Source: Gyrodactylus bullatarudis (lineage: Eukaryota; Platyhelminthes; Monogenea; Gyrodactylidea; Gyrodactylidae). From it: a stretch of 64,000 bases of DNA. How positions within the stretch are numbered: the first letter of the stretch is position 1; each line of letters starts with the position of its first letter. The position numbers were made by a program, and so were the translations under genes. The DNA lies in assembly GCA_012064415.1 (NCBI GenBank), contig SSNU01000196.1, positions 47,611 to 111,610 on the forward strand, written 5' to 3'. The notes beneath the pieces were generated by a model. The model worked only from the letters and a program-made list of their open reading frames with translations. It was not told the origin of the DNA and ran no database searches. Of this stretch, positions 1-11,652 are shown one piece after another.

Positions 1-1272
1 CACCATTTTTCAATGAATTCTACTACGAGAAATGATCAATTTTGAATCATTGGACAAGCTTTCATCTTTTTGAATCAGATTTTCAGGTCAAATTAATATT
101 AAATATATTCTTAATATACCCTGAAAAAATCCATTCAATTTGGGAAAAATTAACGATTTTAGGGAAAATAGAAAATGCCATATCTGAACACCAAAATTTT
201 TAAATTTAGTTTCCGTATACGGCAATTACGGAGCATAGAGAATCTATTTGAGGCATAAAAGAGAAAAGTGTTCGGAGAAAAAAAATTGTCTTTCTTTAAT
301 ATATATCTAGATAGGAAAAATCATCAAATCTATTCACTACACTTCAGAACCTACTAGTGTTATGTATCATTAGAACCGCCCTTAAAAGTTCTATTGAAAA
401 ATTTACTAATGCTCAAAAAATATCCCTACTGAACAGCTCCCTGAAGAACTAAAATTTTCATTCACTAAAGTCTTCTACAGTCATGGCTCATCTCCTTTGA
501 TTTTTAGTCTGATATGAATTTAGGTATTTGATTCAAACACCTTCATAATATCAATCATCTTAAAAAGAAGAGCAGTTCTATTCTACATGTTCAAAAAACT
601 GAACATATTCGGGATATGCAAAATTAATCCATTACTTTGATAATTATAATTTATTGATTCTTCCTCATCTGAAATAAATATCAGTAAAGATAGCTTCTCA
701 TGTAACGAAATATAACTGAACTGATAACACACTAGTCAAGAGATTAATATATGTATTGGAATAAATTCAATATCAATACATTCCCCCAAGAAAATCATCA
801 TTCATGAATGAAATTCGATAAAAGAAAGAATTAGGTAGGCTTTTTAAAATTACAATTTTCACTTCATATTGATAATTTCTAATTATTAACAACAAGGAAA
901 ATTCCAAAGCACACAAGAAAGTAAACACGTATTTGAAAATTTACGTGAATATTTAAATCACAAAAAAGTTTAGTTGCCCAAATTGCGCTCAAATTTTGAT
1001 GAGTAAAGATTTGAAACGAAATAATTTCCAAATTCTTACACATTCTAAAGTTGATATGAGTTGGGAATCTATGATATTTATAAATATCTCAATATTTTTT
1101 ATCAAGAATTTGAATATTACGAATTAGTAATTCATGGAGTTTTTCGAAAACGTCCGAAAATATATAATTTAGAAAATTGGAAGAAGATAATTCTTGGTGG
1201 TAATTCTTCAAAAGTTATATAATAATTAATTCAAGATAATAATTAAAATTTATGAAAGAAATAGTAAAAATT

Positions 1273-2068
1273 AGTTTACAAATTCCAGTGTGATTATGGG
1301 ACCTCATATATAGGTAGAACTATTAGTAAATTCATCATTGGTTAACTGCAAGGTAACTGCAAGTCATGAAGATGGTTCTTTTGGATACATAGGTTAGGGT
1401 CCTCTCCCATTATGAAGAACTTTCCTCTTATTTTAAGTTCTGTTAGATTGTCTTTTGGGCATTTAAATAAAATTTTGAAATTTTCTTCATTTGCCTCAAA
1501 ACCACATCTATCCAAATGTTTTTTGATTGAAGAACTATTCTTATTGAGATGCTCGTGTATTCTAATCGCAAGTCTTCTTTTGGTCCGTCCTATGTATTTA
1601 GCACCACAGGTAGCAGGTAACTATACAGGGTTAGAACTGACTAGAATACAGAAAGAAGTACTATCGTTTGGCCCAAATTTCTGCATTTCTGAATTTCACT
1701 ATTGTTTGTTATTTCCCTAATACCTTGGCCCAATTGATTTTTAATTTTTCTTCTCTATACTTAAACAAATCAAGAATGGAGAAGTTTTTTGGTTTTTCAT
1801 CGGTTTTGTAAATGGATTTTACTATTTTTCATTAACTATTTATTCATTAAAAAACTTTAAGACCTGGCGAAATATATATTTCTCTTATAAAATTCTTTTT
1901 ATAAATTAACCAATGATGAATATCTCCATGGGTCATTCCGACGTATATCTAAGTATACGTGAATATTTAACTAATAATATTAGTAAATTATCTACAAGAG
2001 AAGAGGATCATCTTAAGAAAAATACTACGGTTACTAGGCATCTTAGAGAAGAAGAACATGCAGCTTAA
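1273..2068. pseudogene. Nested Penelope-like (GIY-YIG) remnants, left arm
   Basis: A plus-strand GIY-YIG endonuclease fragment starts near 1273 (YKFQCDYGTSYIGRT) and resumes at about 1921-2068 (SIREYL, then TVTRHLREEEHAA). Between them lies an oppositely oriented fragment (minus strand, about 1720 down to 1400) reading KYIGRTKRRLAIRIHEHL, preceded by an in-frame stop. The inserted block is bounded by a 15-bp inverted repeat at 1331-1345 and 1906-1920. The YIGRT..RIHEHL pattern is typical of the C-terminal endonuclease of Penelope-like retroelements. All parts are broken. An exact mirror lies at 14321-15116. Confidence 0.72.
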
Positions 2069-3542
2069 ATTTCTAAATTCTTCGTTTTATACAAAAACAA
2101 CGGCATAGAAAAAAAAATTTCATTGATTTTCAAGCAGTGAAAATGATCAAGAAATCGAAGTTCAACTCTCAATCGGTAATGAAGCATTAGAACAGATTTA
2201 GCTTGATTGATTTTCTTGTCTAATTTTGATCCTAAAAAATTTCTTTAGATCACCCTTTCGCTTTCATACCAATAAAAGTGTCATATTCTGAAATCGAAAT
2301 TTGAAAAATGACTATATTCATTCAATCAAACAATATCCAGACGAAAAGTATTTATTATACCTGGAAGAAATGGGGCTCAAAAGTTAAAATCTTCTTTTAA
2401 TTTGACCGAATGCTGTTTTTAGAACTTGGAGTATTCCAAATACAGTAGAGATCATGTATTATCATAATATTTGATAACTGATTGACAACAATGCTACTTT
2501 GATCAAAATTGTAGCTTGAAAAAATAGGCTATGCTCAAAAAACTGTGAAAATAGTGACTGATGAATGAAAATTAATTTAATTTTAATTTCTACATTGTGA
2601 ATAATATTGATAACAACATTTTTACATGGGAAATTAGTGAGAACTAATCTAGTGCAGTGTTAATAATAACTTATTACCTCTGGAAAATTGATCTAGAATC
2701 AAAAGTATTAGAAAATTACGAACTTTTGTGCAACACATAGAAATATAAGAGAATATAATATAAAATGAATGCTATTGAATTCTACTAAATTACAGTTCGA
2801 ACTATCTAACAAAAACATCCGAGAGAAACTCTACATTCTTTGTCATTAAGCATTGCCCAGTCATTGATGAAGCTGGTGGAGTAAACCGTTCCAACGAAAA
2901 ATATGTGGCATTTACTATGAAAATGTGTGAAAATTTCATTGGTGGGATCTGTTTTCAATGAAATTAATGTTAGACACACAAATTTTCTACGAACCAAAAT
3001 GAATAACTTTGGAGGCTAATACTGACTAAATTTCTTCTATAGAGCCTATAAAAGTGTCCATCTTTTAGTATTAAATAAAATCTATAGAAACCCCTCTTTC
3101 AGAAATTTTTTAACAAAATTTATTTAAAAGTAGTGTCGTAATAAGAAATATTTTTTCATAGGAATACCAAACAGGTTACTCCACCAGCTCTGTCCACGGC
3201 CGTAGCTAGAATGTCTAAATATTTTATGAAGAAGCATTTCATCAGTCATAAAGGAAATTCGACAAAAATATCAAAGAAAGATTTTATGCACTTTCAATTG
3301 ACAAAAAAAATTGAAGAGCATTTTTGAAAATTCATTTATGGAGAAATTTTCATGGAGTTTTGATTTTTCAAATTTATTTCGATCAATCGTCAGAATAAAG
3401 ATGAATAGATCCTTTACAAAACAATTTACAAGTGAATTTGTATCCCCAAAAAAAGATTGGAAACTGAAATGTGTAAAATACTTGGCAACCCGAACTGAGT
3501 AGACTCAAGCTTATCTGAGAAGTTTAATCGTTTCATTGATAT

Positions 3543-4160
3543 AAAACTTGTTGGAGATGGGCATTTTAGATTTTTACCAAATTCTCAATGTTTTCATCGA
3601 ATTTGATCAAGATTTTTTGGAATCTAAGCCCACATTCACGCAATGAAGAAAAAATTTAGAAAAAAATCAATTTTTATGGAAATTAAGGCATATTCAAAAT
3701 CTCGAATTAGCGAAGTTACCATTTTTCTGAACTTTGAGTAGAAAAATACTGACAAAGGGATCCAAAGTTTATTTTTTGGATCACGATTAATCAAAAAATC
3801 AAATTTATGCTGAATCAGAATTTGAGAATCAAACTATCATCGTGTAAAAATTGAATTTTGATGATTCAGGATCCCTGAAAAATAACGAATTTGTCTAAAT
3901 TTTCATGGTGATGATCAGTTTTCTTGTCTTATTGTGATTCTAAAAGTCAACTTTTGATCACTTTCTCACTTTGAAAACGAGCAAAACTTTTCTACTCAAA
4001 GATTTGAAATATGCCATAAATTTTCCAAAATTTCTTTTTCTTCATATTGTGAAAGTGGGCCTCGTGATCTATAGATTCCAAAAAATCTTGATAAAATACG
4101 ATAAAAACAATGAGAATTTTGTAAAAAATCATAAATTCCCATTTTCTTATTAACTAGGTA
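3543..4160. mobile_element. Foldback MITE, family B (left-arm copy)
   Basis: The two ends are inverted copies. The left begins near 3548 with a GAGATGGGCATTTTAG-type end, and the right closes at TTAACTAGGT near 4157. Internally it carries the shared pattern seen in copies at 20876-21533 and 48991-49928. No transposase frame is present. It lies in intron 2 of the mirrored channel gene. Confidence 0.65.
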
Positions 4161-4221
4161 TATTTTCAGTTTCCACTGCTCTATGAATATCTGGTCAGAT
4201 TAAATTTATCAATATACTTAC

Positions 4222-4353
4222 AAGTCTATCGTGCTTCTGGTCCATGTCCGGTTCACGCCATTTCGACTTGATGAGAATATCTGCCGCGTATTGCTCCTTG
4301 ATTGTGTCGATTTCGCCAATTTTCAAGAAAATTACACACACATACACTTGCCG
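4222..4353 (-). pseudogene. Mirrored copy of channel exon 2
   Basis: This is an exact reverse-complement copy of exon 2 at 12036-12167, encoding the ligand-binding-domain start (FLKIGEIDTIKEQY). Splice signals are kept. The continuation would lie left of the window, so it cannot be told whether this belongs to a second complete gene copy or to an assembly artefact. Confidence 0.85.
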
Positions 4354-4736
4354 CTGACGAGAGGAAAAAAAATTAGATTAGTTTTAAATGACTACTTGTT
4401 AGTACATATTAATAATCATGTTTTTTGTCTGGACATATAAATAAATCATGAAGGAATCAATTAAGGTTCATACAGATACAGTCTGTATCTAAATAGGAAA
4501 AGAAATAAACTAAATAAACAGAAAATTTGTCAAATGCATCTTTTGGATTTCTTTTTTCTTTCTGTAAATGTATTAAGAGCAGATAGAATAAACACGTTCA
4601 TTGATCGCAGATCACTTTTTATGATGTTAAATGAAATTAGAGGATGACTTTTCTCTGATTTCTTTGATTATAATCATCTATAAACTCATTATACTTGATA
4701 ATTGTAACAAAATTAGACCAGAAACTAGAAACAAAC

Positions 4737-5618
4737 TTTTTTCAAATTCTTCTTATCCTTTTCACTTTTATTCGGATTTTTCAGCATGAACCTGATCGGA
4801 TTTCTGCGGAGGTTAAATCTCCTTGATACTGAATGATCAATATTCAGTGAGATAATCTTCTTCCGACAGCATTCACAAACAGTCTGGATATTCTGAAAGG
4901 TAGCGGTCTCATATTCATCTGGAATCGGGACCAGGTTCTCATCCAACATTTTCAGACTGTGTATTGTTCTGGGTGAACGATTGACATTCTCTTTTTCAAA
5001 TTTCAGCTTGTTCTTCACAAAGTCTGTATCTGCCAAGTCTGGCGAAGTTGTTGATGTCAAATCATATGCCATTTTTATTGTGTTCTTCTGTAAGGATTTT
5101 CTAAACTTCTCTTGAAAAATGCTAGCTCCAGAATTCTTCCTAACAATAGTTGGAAAGGAATCAGCCATTAGTTCCGAGTACTTTTTTTCTTTAGTCGTTG
5201 CTTCGTTAAGGCTGGAGGAACTCTGAGAATTCACCATTGTATTGTTTTCAATTTTACTTTTCAACATGTTTGGCGTATGCGGGCTGAAGCTCATGCTGCG
5301 ATATCGCGTAAATGATCCATCCAAATCACTGGTTGGCAATAGATTTTTAGCTTTTTCCTTCTTCTGTGACTCCTTTACAGTGTTCTTGTTGTTACTTATA
5401 ATTTTACAATCTTCATTGTTAATATTTGTTATGACAATGTCACAAGGTGAGTCAATATCTGAACTCAAGTCAATGCATTCGTAGGAGTCCCTCTCTGACC
5501 AACCAGACATGGCTGGTAACAATGAAACTTGATTACAGTTTGAAGATGCTGATCGATTATTTGTGGCATTACTCTCAGTACTATAATTTCCAATGCCGAT
5601 TATTCTGGATGGAATCAT
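4737..5618 (-). pseudogene. Mirrored copy of channel exon 1
   Basis: This is an exact reverse-complement copy of exon 1 at 10771-11652, encoding the 294-residue N-terminal extension from the same ATG. With the right-arm copy it gives two divergent starts about 5.15 kb apart around the palindrome centre. It is typed as a pseudogene only because the rest of a gene is not visible; the exon itself is intact. Confidence 0.85.
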
Positions 5619-6467
5619 TCTTTCTTCTATGTAGACAAGTTCTTTGTATTATACTTGTATTAAGGAGCTTATCATTTATTTGTTTACTAATTGTGGATTA
5701 TAATGATCTGCATGGATGGTATTGTTATCTTGTTAGTCATGATACTCATTGTGTATATTTCAATGTTAAATGTTCCGTACAGATTGAGAATTCAGCCAAT
5801 GAGATACGAGTCAACCAAACGCATTTCCTCATTGGTCAAATTCTTTGAGTTTGTATGATTCGGAATGTATATCCACGCTCAAAATGTGGACATAATTAGA
5901 TAATAACTGTATTTCCTTTATTTTAAAGAGTTTATACTTTAAAGGGGCTTCCTGAAAATCATCATAACCATTATAACAATATAATTTTATGAGTCTGTTT
6001 GCAATGATGAGCTTGAACGAATAATCAGAAACTTTACTACAATTCATTCAAGTTGAAATTCTTGACTAAATCAACACAACTCTGAGTGTGAGAAAACTGC
6101 CCGATTTGAATGAAGTGAAACTCAAATTTCAAATTTAAAAAAAGTTACAGTGTATTCATTGAACGAATAACTTGATGATTAGGGAATACACTTTAAGAAA
6201 TTGTTTATGGTTGTCTAATTCGCAGTCGAGAGACAGTGACTATCTTTTAGAATAAAGTATTTTTTTCACTTTTTTTCAGAAAAGTGTTGATCCCATCTTA
6301 TTCCAGAATGAAAAATACTGGAATCGATAAAAAATGTTATTATAGAATTCAATAAAAAAAACGTAGTGTGTCTCTTCTCACTATGGATGAGAGTTTTTTG
6401 TCCTTTTTTGTGAGAATTATCAGTGGGATATTTAAAAATGTATCCTCTATGAAATAAAAACAAACAG

Positions 6468-6482
6468 ATAGAGAGAGAGAGA
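6468..6482. repeat. Short GA microsatellite
   Basis: A GA/TC dinucleotide tract of about 15 bases, mirrored at 9907-9921. It carries no gene signal. Confidence 0.8.
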
Positions 6483-6658
6483 TGGTAGATAAATAGAGAA
6501 AGCAAATTAATCAAGCTTTTTTAGTATAGCAATTAATTTCTATCAATTTTATGGTCAGCTATCCCTTAGATTAAGTAATTATTAGCAATTACTGCGTAAA
6601 TAAATCAAAGTTTATTATTATGAGTGGAACAAAGGATTTTTTATTCCTTTAACCCTTC

Positions 6659-7333
6659 GTATATGTTACGACCAATGTGTACACTTTGAACAGTGTATAT
6701 GTTGTAGCTAATTCGTAATGAATAGCTAATTCATACTTAAGTTCGTATTAGCTAAGGATTTTTAGCTAAAACGTACTGAAAGGGCAGAGGGGAATACACC
6801 GCATATATCTGGTGTATGCTAAACAATTTCAGTACGTTTTAGCTAAACTATTCATAGCTAATTCTCACTGAAAAGTTAATTAATTTCTTGATTGCTCTGA
6901 GTAAATCCTATAAACCTTGGTAAATACTTCGTTAGCCCCTCATTTGAAAGGGAATCTAATGTTCTCTTAGAATAAGCAAAGAAAGAAGCTATATCATTCG
7001 CTGGAAACGCACTATATTCAGTCCAAGATAGTTTTTTGAAGAAATAATGTTTTCAAAATATCCTAATTTTGCGGATTTATTTTTTCAAATAGTAAAAATT
7101 TATTTATTCAAAATTGGTTTAAAAATAATCTATTAATTTTTGAATGAAAAATTGAAACAAGTTTAAAAAAAAACCAAAGAGAATTGCATTTAATTCCATT
7201 TAATCTAATGATGAATCTTGTATATAGACTAATTGCTTGAAGCTTTTTCGATTGAACTGATTAGTTTCCACATTGTTCAATGTCAAACATTTTATACACT
7301 GTTCAAAGTGTACACATTGGTCGTAACATATAC
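6659..7333. mobile_element. 675-bp element with perfect 40-bp terminal inverted repeats
   Basis: Positions 6659-6698 and 7294-7333 are exact 40/40 reverse complements. Inside, a second inverted pair (about 6759-6780 and 6826-6848, core AAAACGTACTGAAA) surrounds a short loop, so the element is a nested foldback. It has no coding capacity. No clear target-site duplication was seen. It is consistent with a non-autonomous DNA transposon of unknown superfamily. Mirrored at 9056-9730. Confidence 0.75.
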
Positions 7334-7597
7334 ACTTGAATGAAATTTTCCTAAATTTCTAAAATCACCTATCGAAATGATAAAATTAATCTCAACAAAT
7401 TTCGCTTCAAAATACCTTTCATGGTTCTGGAATAAGATAAACAAAATTGAGAAAATTTTCAAATTAAAAACATTTTTTTGACCAATCAGAATAATAATAC
7501 TATTTATAAAAAATAAGAGAAAATTTATTTTTAACTGTGGAAGAAACAATTTTAACAGGATTTTATCGGGTTTTCTTATAGACCATCTTTAACCCTT

Positions 7598-7853
7598 AAC
7601 TCATTATTATTCATTCAAGCCTCAAAAAATACCTACAATTCGATAGGAAATTTATTAATCTTCTGGAATACGATCTTAGCTCTATCATTCGTCAAACTCG
7701 CGCTATACTAATTTAAAGAGAGTTGATTTTTTTCAAAAAATTAATTTTTGTTTAAAACGTTTTTTGAAAACCTGCTTCCCAGGGTTATAAATAAAAAGTA
7801 AAATAACTTTTATCGAGGAATCATACCTCTATAATTCAAATATGCAATCGCCT
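7598..7853 (+). repeat. 256-bp dispersed repeat, copy 1
   Basis: This matches 16853-17111 (259 bp) outside the palindrome with only a few substitutions and a small indel, and it is mirrored at 8536-8791. It contains no ORF. Downstream at 7854 the sequence runs into a hammerhead-like motif in this copy but not in the third copy. Confidence 0.85.
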
Positions 7854-7866
7854 CAGTCATCCAAAC

Positions 7867-7902
7867 GTTTCGACAGTGATTGTCTTCACACGCCTTCTTC
7901 AG
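7867..7902 (-). ncRNA. Hammerhead-like motif, mirrored copy
   Basis: Exact mirror of the motif at 8487-8522; see that entry for the proposed fold. Confidence 0.35.
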
Positions 7903-8179
7903 TAGTACGACAAGTTTGTCAAAAAACAAATTACTATTTATATACTTTCATGATCTCATACCTATCAGTTTTGTCCAATCAGATGAGAGAATAGAATAAT
8001 ACAAGAGGCTGACCTATGATAATAAAGTATAGATAATCAGGACAGAAAAGAGTTATAATTTTTTCATCAGATTTGATTTAACTTCCTTCTTTTGCCAAAA
8101 AGCTGAATCCAACACTGCTCAATGTTCACTTCACCAACATTTCCATTAAAAGTATCATTATTGCCTATTTCTAGAGCTT

Positions 8180-8209
8180 CATGAATTAACCTCTTTCTAA
8201 AGTTCTAAA
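8180..8209. other. Spacer at palindrome centre
   Basis: Thirty unpaired bases separate the two arms. The flanking arm ends read CTAGAGCTT and AAGCTCTAG. No adapter, gene or known element is visible in the spacer. It is the breakpoint to examine when deciding whether the palindrome is real. Confidence 0.9.
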
Positions 8210-8486
8210 AAGCTCTAGAAATAGGCAATAATGATACTTTTAATGGAAATGTTGGTGAAGTGAACATTGAGCAGTGTTGGATTCAGCTTTTTGGCAAAAG
8301 AAGGAAGTTAAATCAAATCTGATGAAAAAATTATAACTCTTTTCTGTCCTGATTATCTATACTTTATTATCATAGGTCAGCCTCTTGTATTATTCTATTC
8401 TCTCATCTGATTGGACAAAACTGATAGGTATGAGATCATGAAAGTATATAAATAGTAATTTGTTTTTTGACAAACTTGTCGTACTA

Positions 8487-8522
8487 CTGAAGAAGGCGTG
8501 TGAAGACAATCACTGTCGAAAC
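8487..8522 (+). ncRNA. Hammerhead-like motif near palindrome centre
   Basis: CUGAAGA lies at 8487-8493 and GAAA at 8518-8521. Between them is a hairpin: 8495-8498 pairs with 8514-8517 (with G-U pairs), 8500-8503 pairs with 8510-8513, with a one-base bulge and a six-base loop. One extra A separates the CUGAAGA core from the stem, as in the 18.5-kb motif. Helices I and III are not clear. It may be a decayed retroelement ribozyme; activity is doubtful. Confidence 0.35.
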
Positions 8523-8535
8523 GTTTGGATGACTG

Positions 8536-8791
8536 AGGCGATTGCATATTTGAATTATAGAGGTATGATTCCTCGATAAAAGTTATTTTACTTTTTATTT
8601 ATAACCCTGGGAAGCAGGTTTTCAAAAAACGTTTTAAACAAAAATTAATTTTTTGAAAAAAATCAACTCTCTTTAAATTAGTATAGCGCGAGTTTGACGA
8701 ATGATAGAGCTAAGATCGTATTCCAGAAGATTAATAAATTTCCTATCGAATTGTAGGTATTTTTTGAGGCTTGAATGAATAATAATGAGTT
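8536..8791 (-). repeat. 256-bp dispersed repeat, mirrored copy
   Basis: Exact mirror of 7598-7853 in the right arm. A diverged third copy lies at 16853-17111. Confidence 0.85.
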
Positions 8792-9055
8792 AAGGGTTAA
8801 AGATGGTCTATAAGAAAACCCGATAAAATCCTGTTAAAATTGTTTCTTCCACAGTTAAAAATAAATTTTCTCTTATTTTTTATAAATAGTATTATTATTC
8901 TGATTGGTCAAAAAAATGTTTTTAATTTGAAAATTTTCTCAATTTTGTTTATCTTATTCCAGAACCATGAAAGGTATTTTGAAGCGAAATTTGTTGAGAT
9001 TAATTTTATCATTTCGATAGGTGATTTTAGAAATTTAGGAAAATTTCATTCAAGT

Positions 9056-9730
9056 GTATATGTTACGACCAATGTGTACACTTTGAACAGTGTATAAAAT
9101 GTTTGACATTGAACAATGTGGAAACTAATCAGTTCAATCGAAAAAGCTTCAAGCAATTAGTCTATATACAAGATTCATCATTAGATTAAATGGAATTAAA
9201 TGCAATTCTCTTTGGTTTTTTTTTAAACTTGTTTCAATTTTTCATTCAAAAATTAATAGATTATTTTTAAACCAATTTTGAATAAATAAATTTTTACTAT
9301 TTGAAAAAATAAATCCGCAAAATTAGGATATTTTGAAAACATTATTTCTTCAAAAAACTATCTTGGACTGAATATAGTGCGTTTCCAGCGAATGATATAG
9401 CTTCTTTCTTTGCTTATTCTAAGAGAACATTAGATTCCCTTTCAAATGAGGGGCTAACGAAGTATTTACCAAGGTTTATAGGATTTACTCAGAGCAATCA
9501 AGAAATTAATTAACTTTTCAGTGAGAATTAGCTATGAATAGTTTAGCTAAAACGTACTGAAATTGTTTAGCATACACCAGATATATGCGGTGTATTCCCC
9601 TCTGCCCTTTCAGTACGTTTTAGCTAAAAATCCTTAGCTAATACGAACTTAAGTATGAATTAGCTATTCATTACGAATTAGCTACAACATATACACTGTT
9701 CAAAGTGTACACATTGGTCGTAACATATAC
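9056..9730. mobile_element. 675-bp TIR element, mirrored copy
   Basis: Exact mirror of 6659-7333, with the same perfect 40-bp terminal inverted repeats at 9056-9095 and 9691-9730. Confidence 0.75.
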
Positions 9731-10770
9731 GAAGGGTTAAAGGAATAAAAAATCCTTTGTTCCACTCATAATAATAAACTTTGATTTATTTACGCAGTAA
9801 TTGCTAATAATTACTTAATCTAAGGGATAGCTGACCATAAAATTGATAGAAATTAATTGCTATACTAAAAAAGCTTGATTAATTTGCTTTCTCTATTTAT
9901 CTACCATCTCTCTCTCTCTATCTGTTTGTTTTTATTTCATAGAGGATACATTTTTAAATATCCCACTGATAATTCTCACAAAAAAGGACAAAAAACTCTC
10001 ATCCATAGTGAGAAGAGACACACTACGTTTTTTTTATTGAATTCTATAATAACATTTTTTATCGATTCCAGTATTTTTCATTCTGGAATAAGATGGGATC
10101 AACACTTTTCTGAAAAAAAGTGAAAAAAATACTTTATTCTAAAAGATAGTCACTGTCTCTCGACTGCGAATTAGACAACCATAAACAATTTCTTAAAGTG
10201 TATTCCCTAATCATCAAGTTATTCGTTCAATGAATACACTGTAACTTTTTTTAAATTTGAAATTTGAGTTTCACTTCATTCAAATCGGGCAGTTTTCTCA
10301 CACTCAGAGTTGTGTTGATTTAGTCAAGAATTTCAACTTGAATGAATTGTAGTAAAGTTTCTGATTATTCGTTCAAGCTCATCATTGCAAACAGACTCAT
10401 AAAATTATATTGTTATAATGGTTATGATGATTTTCAGGAAGCCCCTTTAAAGTATAAACTCTTTAAAATAAAGGAAATACAGTTATTATCTAATTATGTC
10501 CACATTTTGAGCGTGGATATACATTCCGAATCATACAAACTCAAAGAATTTGACCAATGAGGAAATGCGTTTGGTTGACTCGTATCTCATTGGCTGAATT
10601 CTCAATCTGTACGGAACATTTAACATTGAAATATACACAATGAGTATCATGACTAACAAGATAACAATACCATCCATGCAGATCATTATAATCCACAATT
10701 AGTAAACAAATAAATGATAAGCTCCTTAATACAAGTATAATACAAAGAACTTGTCTACATAGAAGAAAGA

Positions 10771-11652
10771 ATGATTCCATCCAGAATAATCGGCATTGGA
10801 AATTATAGTACTGAGAGTAATGCCACAAATAATCGATCAGCATCTTCAAACTGTAATCAAGTTTCATTGTTACCAGCCATGTCTGGTTGGTCAGAGAGGG
10901 ACTCCTACGAATGCATTGACTTGAGTTCAGATATTGACTCACCTTGTGACATTGTCATAACAAATATTAACAATGAAGATTGTAAAATTATAAGTAACAA
11001 CAAGAACACTGTAAAGGAGTCACAGAAGAAGGAAAAAGCTAAAAATCTATTGCCAACCAGTGATTTGGATGGATCATTTACGCGATATCGCAGCATGAGC
11101 TTCAGCCCGCATACGCCAAACATGTTGAAAAGTAAAATTGAAAACAATACAATGGTGAATTCTCAGAGTTCCTCCAGCCTTAACGAAGCAACGACTAAAG
11201 AAAAAAAGTACTCGGAACTAATGGCTGATTCCTTTCCAACTATTGTTAGGAAGAATTCTGGAGCTAGCATTTTTCAAGAGAAGTTTAGAAAATCCTTACA
11301 GAAGAACACAATAAAAATGGCATATGATTTGACATCAACAACTTCGCCAGACTTGGCAGATACAGACTTTGTGAAGAACAAGCTGAAATTTGAAAAAGAG
11401 AATGTCAATCGTTCACCCAGAACAATACACAGTCTGAAAATGTTGGATGAGAACCTGGTCCCGATTCCAGATGAATATGAGACCGCTACCTTTCAGAATA
11501 TCCAGACTGTTTGTGAATGCTGTCGGAAGAAGATTATCTCACTGAATATTGATCATTCAGTATCAAGGAGATTTAACCTCCGCAGAAATCCGATCAGGTT
11601 CATGCTGAAAAATCCGAATAAAAGTGAAAAGGATAAGAAGAATTTGAAAAAA
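10771..11652 (+). CDS. Channel exon 1: N-terminal extension
   Basis: Encodes residues 1-294, rich in Ser, Asn and Lys, with a CECCRKK cluster near residue 250. The exon is taken to end at a GTTTGT donor at 11653, because the next exon is phase 0 and continues with conserved ligand-binding sequence. Without splicing the frame would stop three codons later at 11664. A soluble, largely disordered segment ahead of a channel domain is unusual. Confidence 0.75.

Noticed and set aside
1412..1720. 102-codon plus-strand frame
   Set aside because: The opposite strand carries the real signal, a PLE GIY-YIG endonuclease fragment.
2806..2997. 63-codon frame and its mirror at 13392-13583
   Set aside because: No recognisable domain, no splice or start context, and a length expected by chance.
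5242..5848. Open frames on the strand opposite channel exon 1 (and mirrors at 10541-11147)
   Set aside because: They are shadows of the real exon; their composition gives no domain and they lack start or splice context.
8180..8209. Sequencing adapter at the palindrome centre
   Set aside because: The spacer does not look like a known hairpin adapter, so a missed adapter is not directly supported, although other fold-back artefacts remain possible.
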